Source of the DNA: Cellulomonas sp. NTE-D12
Lineage (GTDB): Bacteria > Actinomycetota > Actinomycetes > Actinomycetales > Cellulomonadaceae
DNA length: 64,000 nucleotides
Assembly (NCBI RefSeq): GCF_027923705.1
Contig: NZ_AP026442.1
Coordinates: 620,001 to 684,000, forward strand
Direction: 5' to 3'
This document shows, piece by piece, positions 25,509 to 34,666 of the stretch (positions are counted from its first letter, which is position 1; the number at the start of each line of letters is the position of its first letter). The notes beneath the pieces were generated by a model that made no database searches, had not been told where the DNA came from, and saw nothing but the letters and a program-made list of their open reading frames with translations. A program made the position numbers and the translations under genes.

Positions 25509-28500
25509 TCAGGCTCGAGGCTGGTGGAGAGTTGCCTCAAGGTTCGTGCCATGGGATTTCGTGGTAACCACCTTCGCGCCGGAGTGCGTCACCCCCTCCA
25601 GGCGGCTCAGCAATGCCCTGTGGGCGGCGTCGATCGGGAAGCGCACGGTGCCCCCCCGATGCCCGCTCGAGACCCTTGCGTAGTCGCCACCCATAAGCAT
25701 CAGAATCTGCCTCAGATCGTCGATTGAGAGTGTCTGGACCTGTGCCGCGATCACCCGCGCGAGGGCCGAGTTTGAGGCCCCCGCGCGAAGTAGGGCTTGC
25801 AGACGTGGCAGATCGAGCACATCGCATCGGCGAGCTAGAACGTCAGCGATCGCCGTAGCCTGGCTGGATGTGGCGCTCGAGACGAGCAATGGCAGCCTCG
25901 CAACCAGGGCGGCCTTCGTAGTCTCGGGTATTCTGCGGCTGCTGAGGACCGGCGCCAGGCGTTGGGCGGGCATCGTGGTGGAGTCCGCAAACATGCCGAA
26001 GTTCTCCGAGGCGGCTACGGCGTCCTCGAAGTCTTCCCAGCGGCCCACGCGCCCCGGGTCGAAGGTGGCCGGCTCGTCAGCGAGCAGGCCAATTCTCAGA
26101 AGCGGCCCGATCAGGTCGGCGTCTTCGTGGGCGACGTGACCTATCGGGAGTAGGCCGGGGGTGACCGAGGCCGCGAGGGCGACCCTCACGCCTGGGTCGG
26201 CGATGGCGTCGCGCGCGGCGAGAATCTGGGCGGCCATCGTCAAGCGGTCCGGTTGCGGGGTGCCTGCGGGAGTTGCGATCGCGCCGTGCTCGGTCAGGAA
26301 TGTCCCGAGGTCGTCGTCCACGTCGTACTCGGCGATGTAGCGCTGTACGTTGCCGAAGGTTGGGTCGGTGCGCCGCTGGGCGACCAGCGCCGGCCATACC
26401 TCGACTAGGACCTGTCCGAGGTCTGGAACCCGGCAACTGCTAGATGTGGCGGCAACAAGTTTGTCGAGCAGGGCGGCCTGCGGTTTGGTTGCGATGTCGT
26501 TCAGGATGTCGGCGAACCGGCCGGGAGACGTGACGGGTGTTCCTATGGGGTTCAGCCGGGTCAGCGCCTCGAGGTAGGCATCCAGGTGGTTCACCGCGTG
26601 CTCGTAGATGGGCAGGGTGGTCGACTCTGAGTGCAGGGTGTCTAGTGCGACGCGGGTGGCCCCGCCCAGGGCGCCCAGGTTGGTTGCGTTAATGGGGTAG
26701 ACGCTGGTCTGGGCGGCTGCTGCCAGCGCTTGCGTGTTGAGGTTGCCCAGGTCGCTGACGGTCGCACCTGCAGCGGCGAACGTGGCCATGATGATGGCGG
26801 CCCGGTCCTCGTCCGGCGGGTCGGTGACGGCGCCCAGGTCGGCATCGTGCTCGGACAGGTAGCGCGCCACGTCGATGTCCAGATCAACTCGTTCGCCGGC
26901 GCCAATGGCGCCGAGGACCGCGTTGACCAGGTGTAGGCGGGCCCGCGGCGTCACTGGGGCGTCTAATGCCGTGTACCCGATGGCCTGGACCCAGGTGGGC
27001 GCCATCAGCTCGGCGAGCTGGCCGGCCATCGCGGGCGTCTCCCGCTCGAAGATCCGTCCCACAAGGGTCTGCTCCTGTTCACCCCATCTTTCCGCAAGAT
27101 GCGCAGCGACCCTTTTGGCGGCGCCGGGTCGGTGGTCCAGCAGGTAACGGATGATGTCGAGGTTGTAGATTGCCGGTTCATCGAACAGGTGATCGCTGTC
27201 GTCGTTGTCGGCTCCCTGCTCGCGCAGGATCTGGTTGACATCGGTCGGATCGAGTTCGAACTCGAGGATGGGCGTTCCCGGCTCGATAGCGCGGGCGATG
27301 TACTCGGCGGCGTTTAGCCCGACGTCGGTGCCGTAGAACATCGAAGCGTACCGGGCGAAATGACGTGGTAGGTACCCGTGCTCGATCAGTTCCACGACCA
27401 GTGTCGTCGGCGCGTATGTCTTCACGAGGTCCTTGAAGTCGACTTCGCCGTTCTTCCCGACCGGTTCGGTGCCCTCGGATTTGATCGTCAGGTCGGTTCG
27501 GCCGCAGAGCTGCTTCCAAGTGTGGTGACGCAGGAAGGTGATTTCTTCACGGGTGTCGTCGATCTTGTCATTGAGGTCGGCGAGGTCGAGGTCGTGCCAT
27601 GTCTGCGGGTCGATCGGCATACCGAGGAGGCGCGTGAGCACTTGTGGTCCAAGCAGGATTTGTTGCAGGCCAGCTCGTCGCCCGTAGGGGTCTGTTCCGG
27701 ACCACAAGTTGACCACAAGCTGCGTTCCGTTTGCGATCTGCTGCCAGCCCCCCAGTGCTCCCAGGTCCGTCTCCGTCACTGGTCCGATGAATTCCACTTC
27801 TCGAGCTGTCAATCCAATGGACATGCCAAGCAGCTCCGAGCGCAGCTTATGGAGTTTCCTCCCCGCCAGCGCTGCGCGGCTCTCGCTCGATTGACCGTTC
27901 TCCAGTTGGGTGGCCAGGTTGGTGAGTGCTTCGGTCTGTACCGCGACGTTGTGCTCAACGAGTGTGAGCCACCGGCGGGTCAGGTCGTCCAGTGGGCTGG
28001 ACGCCAAGCGGATGTTCTCGTACGTTTCCGGGCTCGTGGCGCGTAGTAGGACCAGGCTGAACACGATGTCCGGCGAGATCCCGGGCATCGTCTGGCTGGC
28101 GGAGGTCACCAGCCGGTCGTAGTGGACCTCGTACTCATTGCGGAGCGACAAGAGGGTCCGCATATCGGCGACGTGCCGAGAAGCCACGCGGATAAGCGCT
28201 GGCGAGATCCCGGGCTTGTCCTTAGCGTCCGCCACGTGCGGTGCCATGACCTCCATCATCAAATCGCGGGCGTTGTCAGCAGTGACAAAGGGGACGATCG
28301 GGATAATCACGTCGAAGTGCTTCGCCCGGTTTGCCCGGTCAAGTTGCGTCATGGCACTTGTGGTTGCCCCGGGCGGATGGGCGGAGGCGTCGTCCATGGT
28401 GCCGGCCTTCGTCCAAGCGTCGTCCGTTGGGGCGCCCACCAGCCCGAGAACGGAATCGCGTATCGCGTACACAAATACTACTCGTCGTCCTACCTGTCCG

Positions 28501-29459
28501 GAGTTGTTCACCAGTGACTTGAGCGCGCGCAGTGTGTCGAACACGATGGCATCGTCGAACCGATCGACGTCCTCGATAAGCACGACATCGGTCTTGGAGA
28601 CCTGGAAGAAGTAGACAATCTCGTCCAGGTACTGATCGAAGTAGCTGGACGAGCGTGGCTCAAGGCTGACTGACAGAACCCCCGCCTTGAGCCCGGTCTG
28701 CAGGGCGTACCGGCCGGCAATTACCCTCCAAGCAGCCAGTGCGAGAATCAGCAGGCCAATAGCGACGCCGCCCCAGAATAAGGGGGGCGACCAACGGAGT
28801 TCGGTCAGGCGCTGGTCGAATTTGCGCTGCCACCCCGCCAGGGCGGTCGCGGCCCACCCCAGTGCCAATAAGGCCAGGATGCCGACAACCGCCAGGCCCG
28901 ACAACGAAGGCGTCGTCGCCCTCGGGAACCGAGAGTTGGGTGTGCGCCGCGGGGGAAGCCGGTAGAGCAGTTGCTTGACGAGCTCCTTCTGGATCCGGTT
29001 GCTCCTCTCTCGCTCCGCGGGGTTCTCCGCCGGCACGTCTGGCGACATCCGCGGGTCGAGCGTCGACAGCGACAGTTCGATTACGCGGCGTCGGTGCCAC
29101 CACGGGAACCGGCGATCCCAGTACGACCGGCCCAACGCGTGTAGGACGCTCGACTTGCCTGAGCCGTAGGAACCGGTGAGCGCGATGCTGCGCGTGTCCG
29201 GCTGTCGCAGGGCTCGCTCCAACAGGTCGAGGTACACCTGGTGGTGCTCGGGTTGGAACCTTGGTGCCAGCGATACCAGGGGCATAGTGTTCCCCGCCCG
29301 GGCCGGCTTGCGGACGGGTATCGCATGACTATTCGGGCTACTGCTCCGACGACCGACGTCGCGCCGGAACGCCAGGCGCCGCAGGCGTTGGGCTGCGACG
29401 TCGATGAGGTGGGTGTTTTCAGCTGACCGGGCTGAGGGGTCCCTCGGTTTGGCGGGCAC
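25509..29459 (-). CDS. YobI-like membrane-anchored P-loop NTPase
   Basis: 1316 residues from the GTG at 29459 (1258 from an ATG at 29285, which begins MPLVSLAPRF). The YobI pattern is clear: SLAPRF then ALTGSYGSGKSS (Walker A 96-104), two membrane helices at about 187-210 and 227-250, and Walker B VVLIEDVDRFDD at about 292-303. About 900 further residues are helical and repeat-like, with no recognised domain. YobI-type NTPases resemble KAP/STAND ATPases and are suspected of anti-phage or conflict roles; no activity is proven. Codon use is less GC-biased than in flanking genes. The gene is alone between perfect 52-bp repeats, which points to acquisition. Confidence 0.82.
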   Translation of the reverse strand: MPAKPRDPSARSAENTHLIDVAAQRLRRLAFRRDVGRRSSSPNSHAIPVRKPARAGNTMPLVSLAPRFQPEHHQVYLDLLERALRQPDTRSIALTGSYGSGKSSVLHALGRSYWDRRFPWWHRRRVIELSLSTLDPRMSPDVPAENPAERERSNRIQKELVKQLLYRLPPRRTPNSRFPRATTPSLSGLAVVGILALLALGWAATALAGWQRKFDQRLTELRWSPPLFWGGVAIGLLILALAAWRVIAGRYALQTGLKAGVLSVSLEPRSSSYFDQYLDEIVYFFQVSKTDVVLIEDVDRFDDAIVFDTLRALKSLVNNSGQVGRRVVFVYAIRDSVLGLVGAPTDDAWTKAGTMDDASAHPPGATTSAMTQLDRANRAKHFDVIIPIVPFVTADNARDLMMEVMAPHVADAKDKPGISPALIRVASRHVADMRTLLSLRNEYEVHYDRLVTSASQTMPGISPDIVFSLVLLRATSPETYENIRLASSPLDDLTRRWLTLVEHNVAVQTEALTNLATQLENGQSSESRAALAGRKLHKLRSELLGMSIGLTAREVEFIGPVTETDLGALGGWQQIANGTQLVVNLWSGTDPYGRRAGLQQILLGPQVLTRLLGMPIDPQTWHDLDLADLNDKIDDTREEITFLRHHTWKQLCGRTDLTIKSEGTEPVGKNGEVDFKDLVKTYAPTTLVVELIEHGYLPRHFARYASMFYGTDVGLNAAEYIARAIEPGTPILEFELDPTDVNQILREQGADNDDSDHLFDEPAIYNLDIIRYLLDHRPGAAKRVAAHLAERWGEQEQTLVGRIFERETPAMAGQLAELMAPTWVQAIGYTALDAPVTPRARLHLVNAVLGAIGAGERVDLDIDVARYLSEHDADLGAVTDPPDEDRAAIIMATFAAAGATVSDLGNLNTQALAAAAQTSVYPINATNLGALGGATRVALDTLHSESTTLPIYEHAVNHLDAYLEALTRLNPIGTPVTSPGRFADILNDIATKPQAALLDKLVAATSSSCRVPDLGQVLVEVWPALVAQRRTDPTFGNVQRYIAEYDVDDDLGTFLTEHGAIATPAGTPQPDRLTMAAQILAARDAIADPGVRVALAASVTPGLLPIGHVAHEDADLIGPLLRIGLLADEPATFDPGRVGRWEDFEDAVAASENFGMFADSTTMPAQRLAPVLSSRRIPETTKAALVARLPLLVSSATSSQATAIADVLARRCDVLDLPRLQALLRAGASNSALARVIAAQVQTLSIDDLRQILMLMGGDYARVSSGHRGGTVRFPIDAAHRALLSRLEGVTHSGAKVVTTKSHGTNLEATLHQPRA

Positions 29460-29680
29460 CGAACGATGCTATTGGCGACGAAGCCCTAGGTCGCGAGACG
29501 GCGGCGCCATCTGTTGCCCGCGATAGCCGGACTGGTCGCCCGCGCCATCCTCGGGGGTGAAGGACTGAAGATCCGCCGCCTCGAGAGTTGTGGCACGAGT
29601 GAACGTCCTATAGGCGATCCCGCAGTGGTGTGGGGCTTAGTCGTCGCCCGGCTCGCGGCGACCCCGCCCGCCCGTGTGCT

Positions 29681-29732
29681 CGGTACGTGGCGATGACCCG
29701 GGCGACGCAGCAGCTGGTGGTGCTGACGTCGT
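29681..29732 (+). repeat. 52-bp direct repeat, right copy (helR 3' end)
   Basis: Exact copy of 25256-25307. In frame it ends as LTSS followed by TGA, one codon longer than the present HelR end, so this may be the original helR 3' end displaced by the insertion. The 220 bases before it, up to the NTPase start, hold no gene I can see. Confidence 0.9.
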
Positions 29733-29760
29733 CGTGACGGGCGGCTCGTTCCCGTCGAGC

Positions 29761-30552
29761 TCAGGGGCGGTCGGCGAAGCGGCGGACGAACACCGGAACG
29801 GACCGGGTGGACGCGGCTTCGTCGTACCGGTAGCCCGCGCCGTCGAAGTCCTTCAGCGCTCGGGGCGTGCGGACGCGTTTGAGCACGAGCCAGGCGGCCA
29901 GCTCCCCTCGCGCTCGCTTGGCGTAGAACGACACGACGCTCCGCCGGCCGCGGGCGTCGGTGTCCTCGAACCGAGGCGAGACCACCGGCGCTCTGAGGTC
30001 ATCGGTCCGGACGGCTCCGAAGTACTCGCCTGAGGCGAGGTTCACGACGGCTTCGGCCCCCGGTGCGGCGGCCAGGTCGTCCCGCAGCAGGTCGGTGATG
30101 GTGCTGCCCCACCAGTCGTACAGGGAGCGCCCTCGCTCGGTGGCCAGGCGGGTGCCCATCTCCAGCCGGTAGGGCTGGATCAGGTCCAGGGGTCGCAGGA
30201 CGCCGTACAGCCCGGACAGGATCCGCACCGTCTTCTGGGCCTCGGTGTAGTCACGGGTGGTGAATCGCTCACGCACGTTCAGACCCTGGTAGACGTCGCC
30301 GTTGAACGCCAGCGCGGCAGGACGGGCATTGCGCGAGGTGAACGGGGTGGCGAAGGACGCCCACCGTTCGGCGTTGAGGACGGCCAGCTCGTCGGAGATG
30401 TGCGCCAGTGCGGCGAGGTCGGCCACCGACTTGGTCCGCATGACAGCCGCCAGCTGCTCGGCCTCCGCCAGCAGCCGTGGCTGGGACGCCGCGACCCGTG
30501 GCGGCCGTGACTCGAAGTCGAGCGACTTGGCCGGGGACAGCAGGATCAGCAC
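29761..30552 (-). CDS. yaaA: Peroxide stress protein YaaA (UPF0246)
   Basis: 263 residues starting from GTG 30552 as VLILLSPAKSLDFE, the family N-terminus. Other hallmarks are the FNGDVYQGLN, LSGLYGVLRPLDLIQPYRLEMGT and SFYAKRARGELAAW motifs. YaaA binds DNA and limits iron-driven oxidative damage in E. coli. The frame is open back to 30846 but the added part has no family similarity and overlaps a helR remnant on the other strand. Confidence 0.92.
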   Translation of the reverse strand: MLILLSPAKSLDFESRPPRVAASQPRLLAEAEQLAAVMRTKSVADLAALAHISDELAVLNAERWASFATPFTSRNARPAALAFNGDVYQGLNVRERFTTRDYTEAQKTVRILSGLYGVLRPLDLIQPYRLEMGTRLATERGRSLYDWWGSTITDLLRDDLAAAPGAEAVVNLASGEYFGAVRTDDLRAPVVSPRFEDTDARGRRSVVSFYAKRARGELAAWLVLKRVRTPRALKDFDGAGYRYDEAASTRSVPVFVRRFADRP

Positions 30553-30661
30553 CTCGCGGAGCCTACCCAGTGACCTGGAGACCGGCCCGTGCGCCGTCCG
30601 ACGAGAGAAATGCCTGGGCGTCCCACGCGGGAGCGCGTCGACGTCGGAGTAGATCTCGGAG

Positions 30662-30805
30662 GTGCCTGGAGTGTCGGAGTCGCTGGCGGCGCACGAGGAG
30701 GTGGCGTGCGTGATCGGCGCACGTCGGTTCGACTCGCGGCCGCGGGAGGGCCAGGTGTTCCGCGCTGCAAAAGGGGAACGGGGGTTCGACGCGCTGGTGG
30801 CGTAA
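30662..30805 (+). pseudogene. HelR-like C-terminal remnant
   Basis: Read from 30662, 47 codons give SESLAAHEEVACVIGA and later AAKGERGFDALVA then stop. This matches HelR around residues 645-690 (EWLAVHDEGVACVIGA ... PAKGLEFDLVVLV), including an 18-base identical run GGTGGCGTGCGTGATCGG. It is a decayed piece of a helR-like gene, out of order with the 52-bp repeat copy upstream. The surrounding 30553-30661 and 30806-31032 show no gene. Confidence 0.6.
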
Positions 30806-31032
30806 CCGACTGGTTCGACGACGTGTCGAGGGAGCCATGGACCCACACGCGGCGATAGCCCATGCTAGGCAGCAAGTGCTCGTCCTTAGCTCACAGTGAC
30901 CCGGACGTCGCGTGATTCGGATTGGAGTCTCGTGTTATCAAGGGATTCCGCCCCGTACTTGCACGGACGTGGCCCGTCACCGCGGTCGAGGTGGTACAGA
31001 CCTCCGGAGGTCAGGTCGAAACCGCACCGCGC
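30806..31032. other. Non-coding spacer
   Basis: Lower-GC sequence with no gene, no RNA gene and no clear regulatory element that I can support. Confidence 0.4.
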
Positions 31033-31956
31033 CTATTCGGCCGATCGCCCCAGGGGATGGGCACGGAGCGCGGCTGCTAGATGCTCCTCCCAATCCTCTG
31101 CGATTAGTTCCCTCGGTGGCATGCCGTTCGCAACCGCTATGGCGCCCATCTGGGCTAGCGCTTTCTGAAGGGCGGGCATGGCGGGGGGATCGTCTGCTGC
31201 AGCAGAGAGCTCGTACGCGGCGGCCGCAGCCAACGCGTAAAGTGCGCCCAGCAGGCGCCGAGAGTGCTCGAGCAAGTCACAGAAACCGAGGACGACCTCA
31301 GCAGCCGGGCCAGGCGCATTCTTCGCGCGAATTGGAGTGACATGGATCCCTTCGCTGTGCGCCGCAAACTCTGCGCGGTCCGGTAACATCGAGCCCTTGG
31401 GGACGTTCGCCGCCGCCTCAACGCGTCCGCGCACTGCAGCGAAACTGAACCGTTTGACTCTCCCGCTGCGGTCTGCCTTCGACCAGTCCTCGGCGCGCCG
31501 GCCGTCAAGCGCGAAGTCCCGGAACAGAAATTCAATCTCGATGAGCTTTCGGCCCGGCGAGTTCATGCCGGCGAGCCCCTTCGTTAGCACGGCCTCCGCG
31601 CCCTCGAGGATCGCCGCTGACGCTTGCCCGAGGAGGTCTCGAACGGCATCGTCAACTTCGAAGGCGCGACAAAACCATTCGATCGTGAGCAGGCACTCGT
31701 CGACAGCGAGAAGCAGCCACGGGGCGTTGGTCACGGCCGAGGAGAGGTGCAGGCCGCGGGTTGCGGAAGCAACTGCAAGGTGAGAGTGCAACGGTCCCGG
31801 TTTTGTCGCCGCAAGAATCTCGTCGTAACTGACTGGCTGACCCGAGTCGCCATCGGGACCACTTGCCGGTGCAATCACAACTACTCCTCGCTCGGTTTTC
31901 TTCGAACGGTGCACTTGCCGGACCGGACCGAGTCCCTCTTCCTTGCGTATCCGCAT
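31033..31956 (-). CDS. Hypothetical protein in the low-GC island
   Basis: 307 residues in the longest reading; the start is uncertain and may be further in (for example near VVVIAPASG). The sequence is mixed helical (LLLAVDECLLTIEWFCRAFEVDDAVRDLL, LLEHSRRLLGALYALAAAAAYEL) without signal peptide or membrane spans. I recognise no family. Codon use is much less GC-biased than in the operons on either side, consistent with acquired DNA. Confidence 0.55.
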   Translation of the reverse strand: MRIRKEEGLGPVRQVHRSKKTERGVVVIAPASGPDGDSGQPVSYDEILAATKPGPLHSHLAVASATRGLHLSSAVTNAPWLLLAVDECLLTIEWFCRAFEVDDAVRDLLGQASAAILEGAEAVLTKGLAGMNSPGRKLIEIEFLFRDFALDGRRAEDWSKADRSGRVKRFSFAAVRGRVEAAANVPKGSMLPDRAEFAAHSEGIHVTPIRAKNAPGPAAEVVLGFCDLLEHSRRLLGALYALAAAAAYELSAAADDPPAMPALQKALAQMGAIAVANGMPPRELIAEDWEEHLAAALRAHPLGRSAE

Positions 31957-32270
31957 CAGGGGACCGTCGCTCCGCGCTTCGCGTGCAAGACGACGCCCAG
32001 GACTCGATCGGGATGGCTGGACTGAACCTTCCTCTCAACCGGCAAGATGGTCCAGCGCCATCAAAGTCTGGGCTGGCACAGGGCCCTAGCCAACGCACGG
32101 CGTCCTGCTCGTGCCGCGCCTTCCGGCGTTGCGATCGCGCGTGCTCGTCGAGCGGTGGTGGCTAGGTCTCCATGGCGTGTGGTGCCGCGCACGGTCCCCG
32201 GCGCGGCCGAGGAGCGCCACCCAGTACCCTTGACGAGGATCTGCGGCGGCATCCACTGCTGTGGGACCGA
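31957..32270. other. Non-coding region upstream of the tRNA gene
   Basis: No gene is apparent. A TTGACG hexamer at 32230-32235, about 35 bases before the tRNA, is the best candidate -35 for it; no clear -10 is visible. Confidence 0.35.
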
Positions 32271-32343
32271 GCGCCTGTAGCTCAGGGGATAGAGCACCGC
32301 TCTCCTAAAGCGGGTGTCGGCGGTTCGAATCCGCCCAGGCGCA
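32271..32343 (+). tRNA. tRNA-Arg (anticodon CCT)
   Basis: 73 nt cloverleaf: acceptor GCGCCTG pairs with CAGGCGC, D-arm GCTC/GAGC, anticodon stem CCGCT/AGCGG with loop CTCCTAA (anticodon CCT), T-arm GGCGG/CCGCC with TTCGAAT, discriminator A. CCA is not encoded. It reads the rare AGG codon. tRNA genes are common integration targets, but I found no repeat of its 3' end in the window. Confidence 0.95.
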
Positions 32344-32418
32344 CAGACTCGGCTACGGTGCGTTCCTGCAGGCCGGGGCCGCGGCGATGAGGAGTCGGCA
32401 GACGCGACAGCCCGCGAC

Positions 32419-33729
32419 CTAGCCGAGTCGCCGGAGACGCGACAGCACGTCGGCCGCAAGGTCGACGTCACACCGGACGACCGCAACCTCGTCGTCGAAG
32501 CCGAGATCGACGTACAGGTGTTTCATTTCTTCACCGAGGTTCTCGAGCGCCGCCTCAGGTTCTGGAATGTGCGGCAACGTGAGTCGCCAGACTGTCATCC
32601 AGTTCGGAGCGGCCCGTCGCCTCCAGGAAGAGGTGCCCTCGCTTGCAAGCGCCGCAGGTATGGACCGCTGCGGCGCCTCCACCCAGAGCTCGATGTCGTC
32701 AATCCGCGCCGGCGCTCCGCCAATCCAGCCGGCCACCACGGATCCGACGTCAACCGACAGGGTGGCAACGCCCGCCGCTGCAACGGCGACCAACTCGTGG
32801 CGTTGGACCACCGGTCGCTCGCCCTGGTAGCGCGCTGTAGTTGGGCGAAGGCGTAGGTCGAAGTCGAGCGCCACCGCGACCTGCGGGCCGGATAGGCGCG
32901 CGTCGATTGCGACGCGATTCGTGAGGCCTTCGTCCGCGACGTCGGCGTGCGCTCGATAGCGGCGCGCGCTCCGCTCATCGTCGTCGAAGTCGAGTTGCCG
33001 TGCGGAGTGCGACGAAGCAAGCCGCGCCATTCGACCAAGGGATGAGGAGCCCACTGCCGCGACGAGCGCCCGTCGCTGGCCGTTTCCGAGCGAGCGTGGG
33101 CGTGGTGCACCCTCTCGGCCGTAGAGCGCGGTGGCGCACCGCACACGGAGATCGGGTACGGCTGAGACCCGCTCGGTCGGGTCCGAGTTGGGGGTGAACG
33201 CGGACACTACGTTCATCATCTGCTCGCCCGATGCCCACTGCGTGCGCCTTGCGACCAGATCGAGCACTTGCCCATGTGTTGCCTGTACGGAGCTTCCCGG
33301 CTGTCGGATCAGGATCTGACCGCCCTTGACGATAGGGAGTCTCGACGCGTCGAAGTCCACGCGGATGACGAGGACCACTTGGTCTCGCCCGGGGAGTGCG
33401 ACGGGGATGAGTTCGGGCGCGAACGCCGGTGTGAGGGTCGAGGTGCATTGTTCCAGAACAGCCGTAACGGCATTCTGCGGTACACCGGGGGACTCGTCGA
33501 AGTCCGGCACGGTTTCGTCTACGCCCAGAAGGACAATACCACCGCCGGTGTTGGCGAGTGCCGCGACTGCCCTGACCACGTTGTCTCCGTGGCGCTCTCG
33601 TTTGAGCTCGAGCGTCATGCTCTCCATAAACAGGCGATCTCGCCGCTGCTGGGCGAGAAACCGGCGTAGCATATCGGCGTCGATAGCATCGGCCGGTGCG
33701 GTATACAAGGTCCACGGCAGTTCCGTCAT
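32419..33729 (-). CDS. AlbA_2/Schlafen-type DNA-binding domain protein
   Basis: 436 residues. The N-terminal ~150 residues carry the AlbA_2 (Schlafen AAA_4-like) pattern: ESMTLELKRERHGDNVVRAVAALANTGGG, then VLLGVDET and ILIRQPGSSVQAT. Such domains occur in regulators and in defence-linked proteins. The remaining ~250 residues are not recognised. Start at 33729 has GAGG with short spacing. It lies convergent with and 75 bases from tRNA-Arg. Codon use is less GC-rich than the core operons. Confidence 0.7.
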   Translation of the reverse strand: MTELPWTLYTAPADAIDADMLRRFLAQQRRDRLFMESMTLELKRERHGDNVVRAVAALANTGGGIVLLGVDETVPDFDESPGVPQNAVTAVLEQCTSTLTPAFAPELIPVALPGRDQVVLVIRVDFDASRLPIVKGGQILIRQPGSSVQATHGQVLDLVARRTQWASGEQMMNVVSAFTPNSDPTERVSAVPDLRVRCATALYGREGAPRPRSLGNGQRRALVAAVGSSSLGRMARLASSHSARQLDFDDDERSARRYRAHADVADEGLTNRVAIDARLSGPQVAVALDFDLRLRPTTARYQGERPVVQRHELVAVAAAGVATLSVDVGSVVAGWIGGAPARIDDIELWVEAPQRSIPAALASEGTSSWRRRAAPNWMTVWRLTLPHIPEPEAALENLGEEMKHLYVDLGFDDEVAVVRCDVDLAADVLSRLRRLG

Positions 33730-34666
33730 GCCTCGGTTCCTCTGCTCGCAGCTAGTGAACTTGATGGGTCGACCGCGGACGGTCATATCGTCTGCCGACG
33801 CAACTTCGAATTGCAGCATCTTGGCCGCTTCTGCTGCCGGTCTCCATCGGTCAACCTAGTTGACCTCGCTGGTCCAGCGCGCCAGCGAGGCGTCGGCACT
33901 CGACCGTGTCGCTCCGGTGCCTTGTTCGGGAACGACTCGGAGTGCAAGCTCAATCGCCGGATGAGTCGACTACGGGCTCGCCCGACGTCGGACGACGCCG
34001 TCGAGGATCGCGGGCGCTGTCGGTTCGCGACCATGTGACTGATCCGCTTCGCGACTCCGCGCGAGCAGTCGATTGGCGCGTTGTGGCGCGCATGTTCGAA
34101 GCGTCAGTTTGCTCCACTGGTTGTCCTCGACCGCCTTCGACGTTGCAACGAACCCAGTCCCAAGGCACCGCGCGGTACCGAGCCTGAGCACCCGGTCCCG
34201 CAACTGGACGCCGACGTGTGCGGTCCTGAGGTCGGCATCGCCGAGCATCCGGCCCACCGCTTCGCCGACCTCCGATTGGCGCCCGTGTGTGGGGAGAGGA
34301 ACCAGACCAAATCCTCCGGCGGGCAACCGTCCAGGTGCCTCAGCTGAAGGGCCCGGAACTACCTGGGTGCGCCGTGGACACTGCGGATTAGCGCATCCTC
34401 GATCCGTGCCGCATGGAGCAGGACGAGCCGCGCGTTGGGTCGACCCCAATGCGGCGCGAGACCGGCGGTGAGTTCTGCCAGGGCACGCAACTGCTCCGGG
34501 GAGCACGTGCTCGACGCGCCCCAGAGAGGTCCGGCGCGGCACGTGCCAGGACGCGGAGCCCGGTGGCGACAATCGCTCTGGTGCGCGCGCCGCGGGGGCG
34601 AACTGACACACCGGCGGCGATCGCGATGCGGTCACGAAGTTGAGCTGGCGGTGACACGCTTCCACC
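33730..34666. other. Long region without an intact gene; possible decayed minus-strand coding
   Basis: No intact gene is convincing here. On the minus strand an open piece 33970-34257 reads like protein (GRMLGDADLRTAHVGVQL, RDRVLRLGTARCLGTGFVA), and another piece ending at a TAG at 34359 reads EQLRALAELTAGLAPHWG and ARLVLLHAARIEDALIR in a different frame, with a third coding-like stretch (RTRAIVATGLRVLARAAPD) just upstream in yet another frame. This looks like one or more frameshifted gene remnants, but I cannot name them. Confidence 0.3.
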
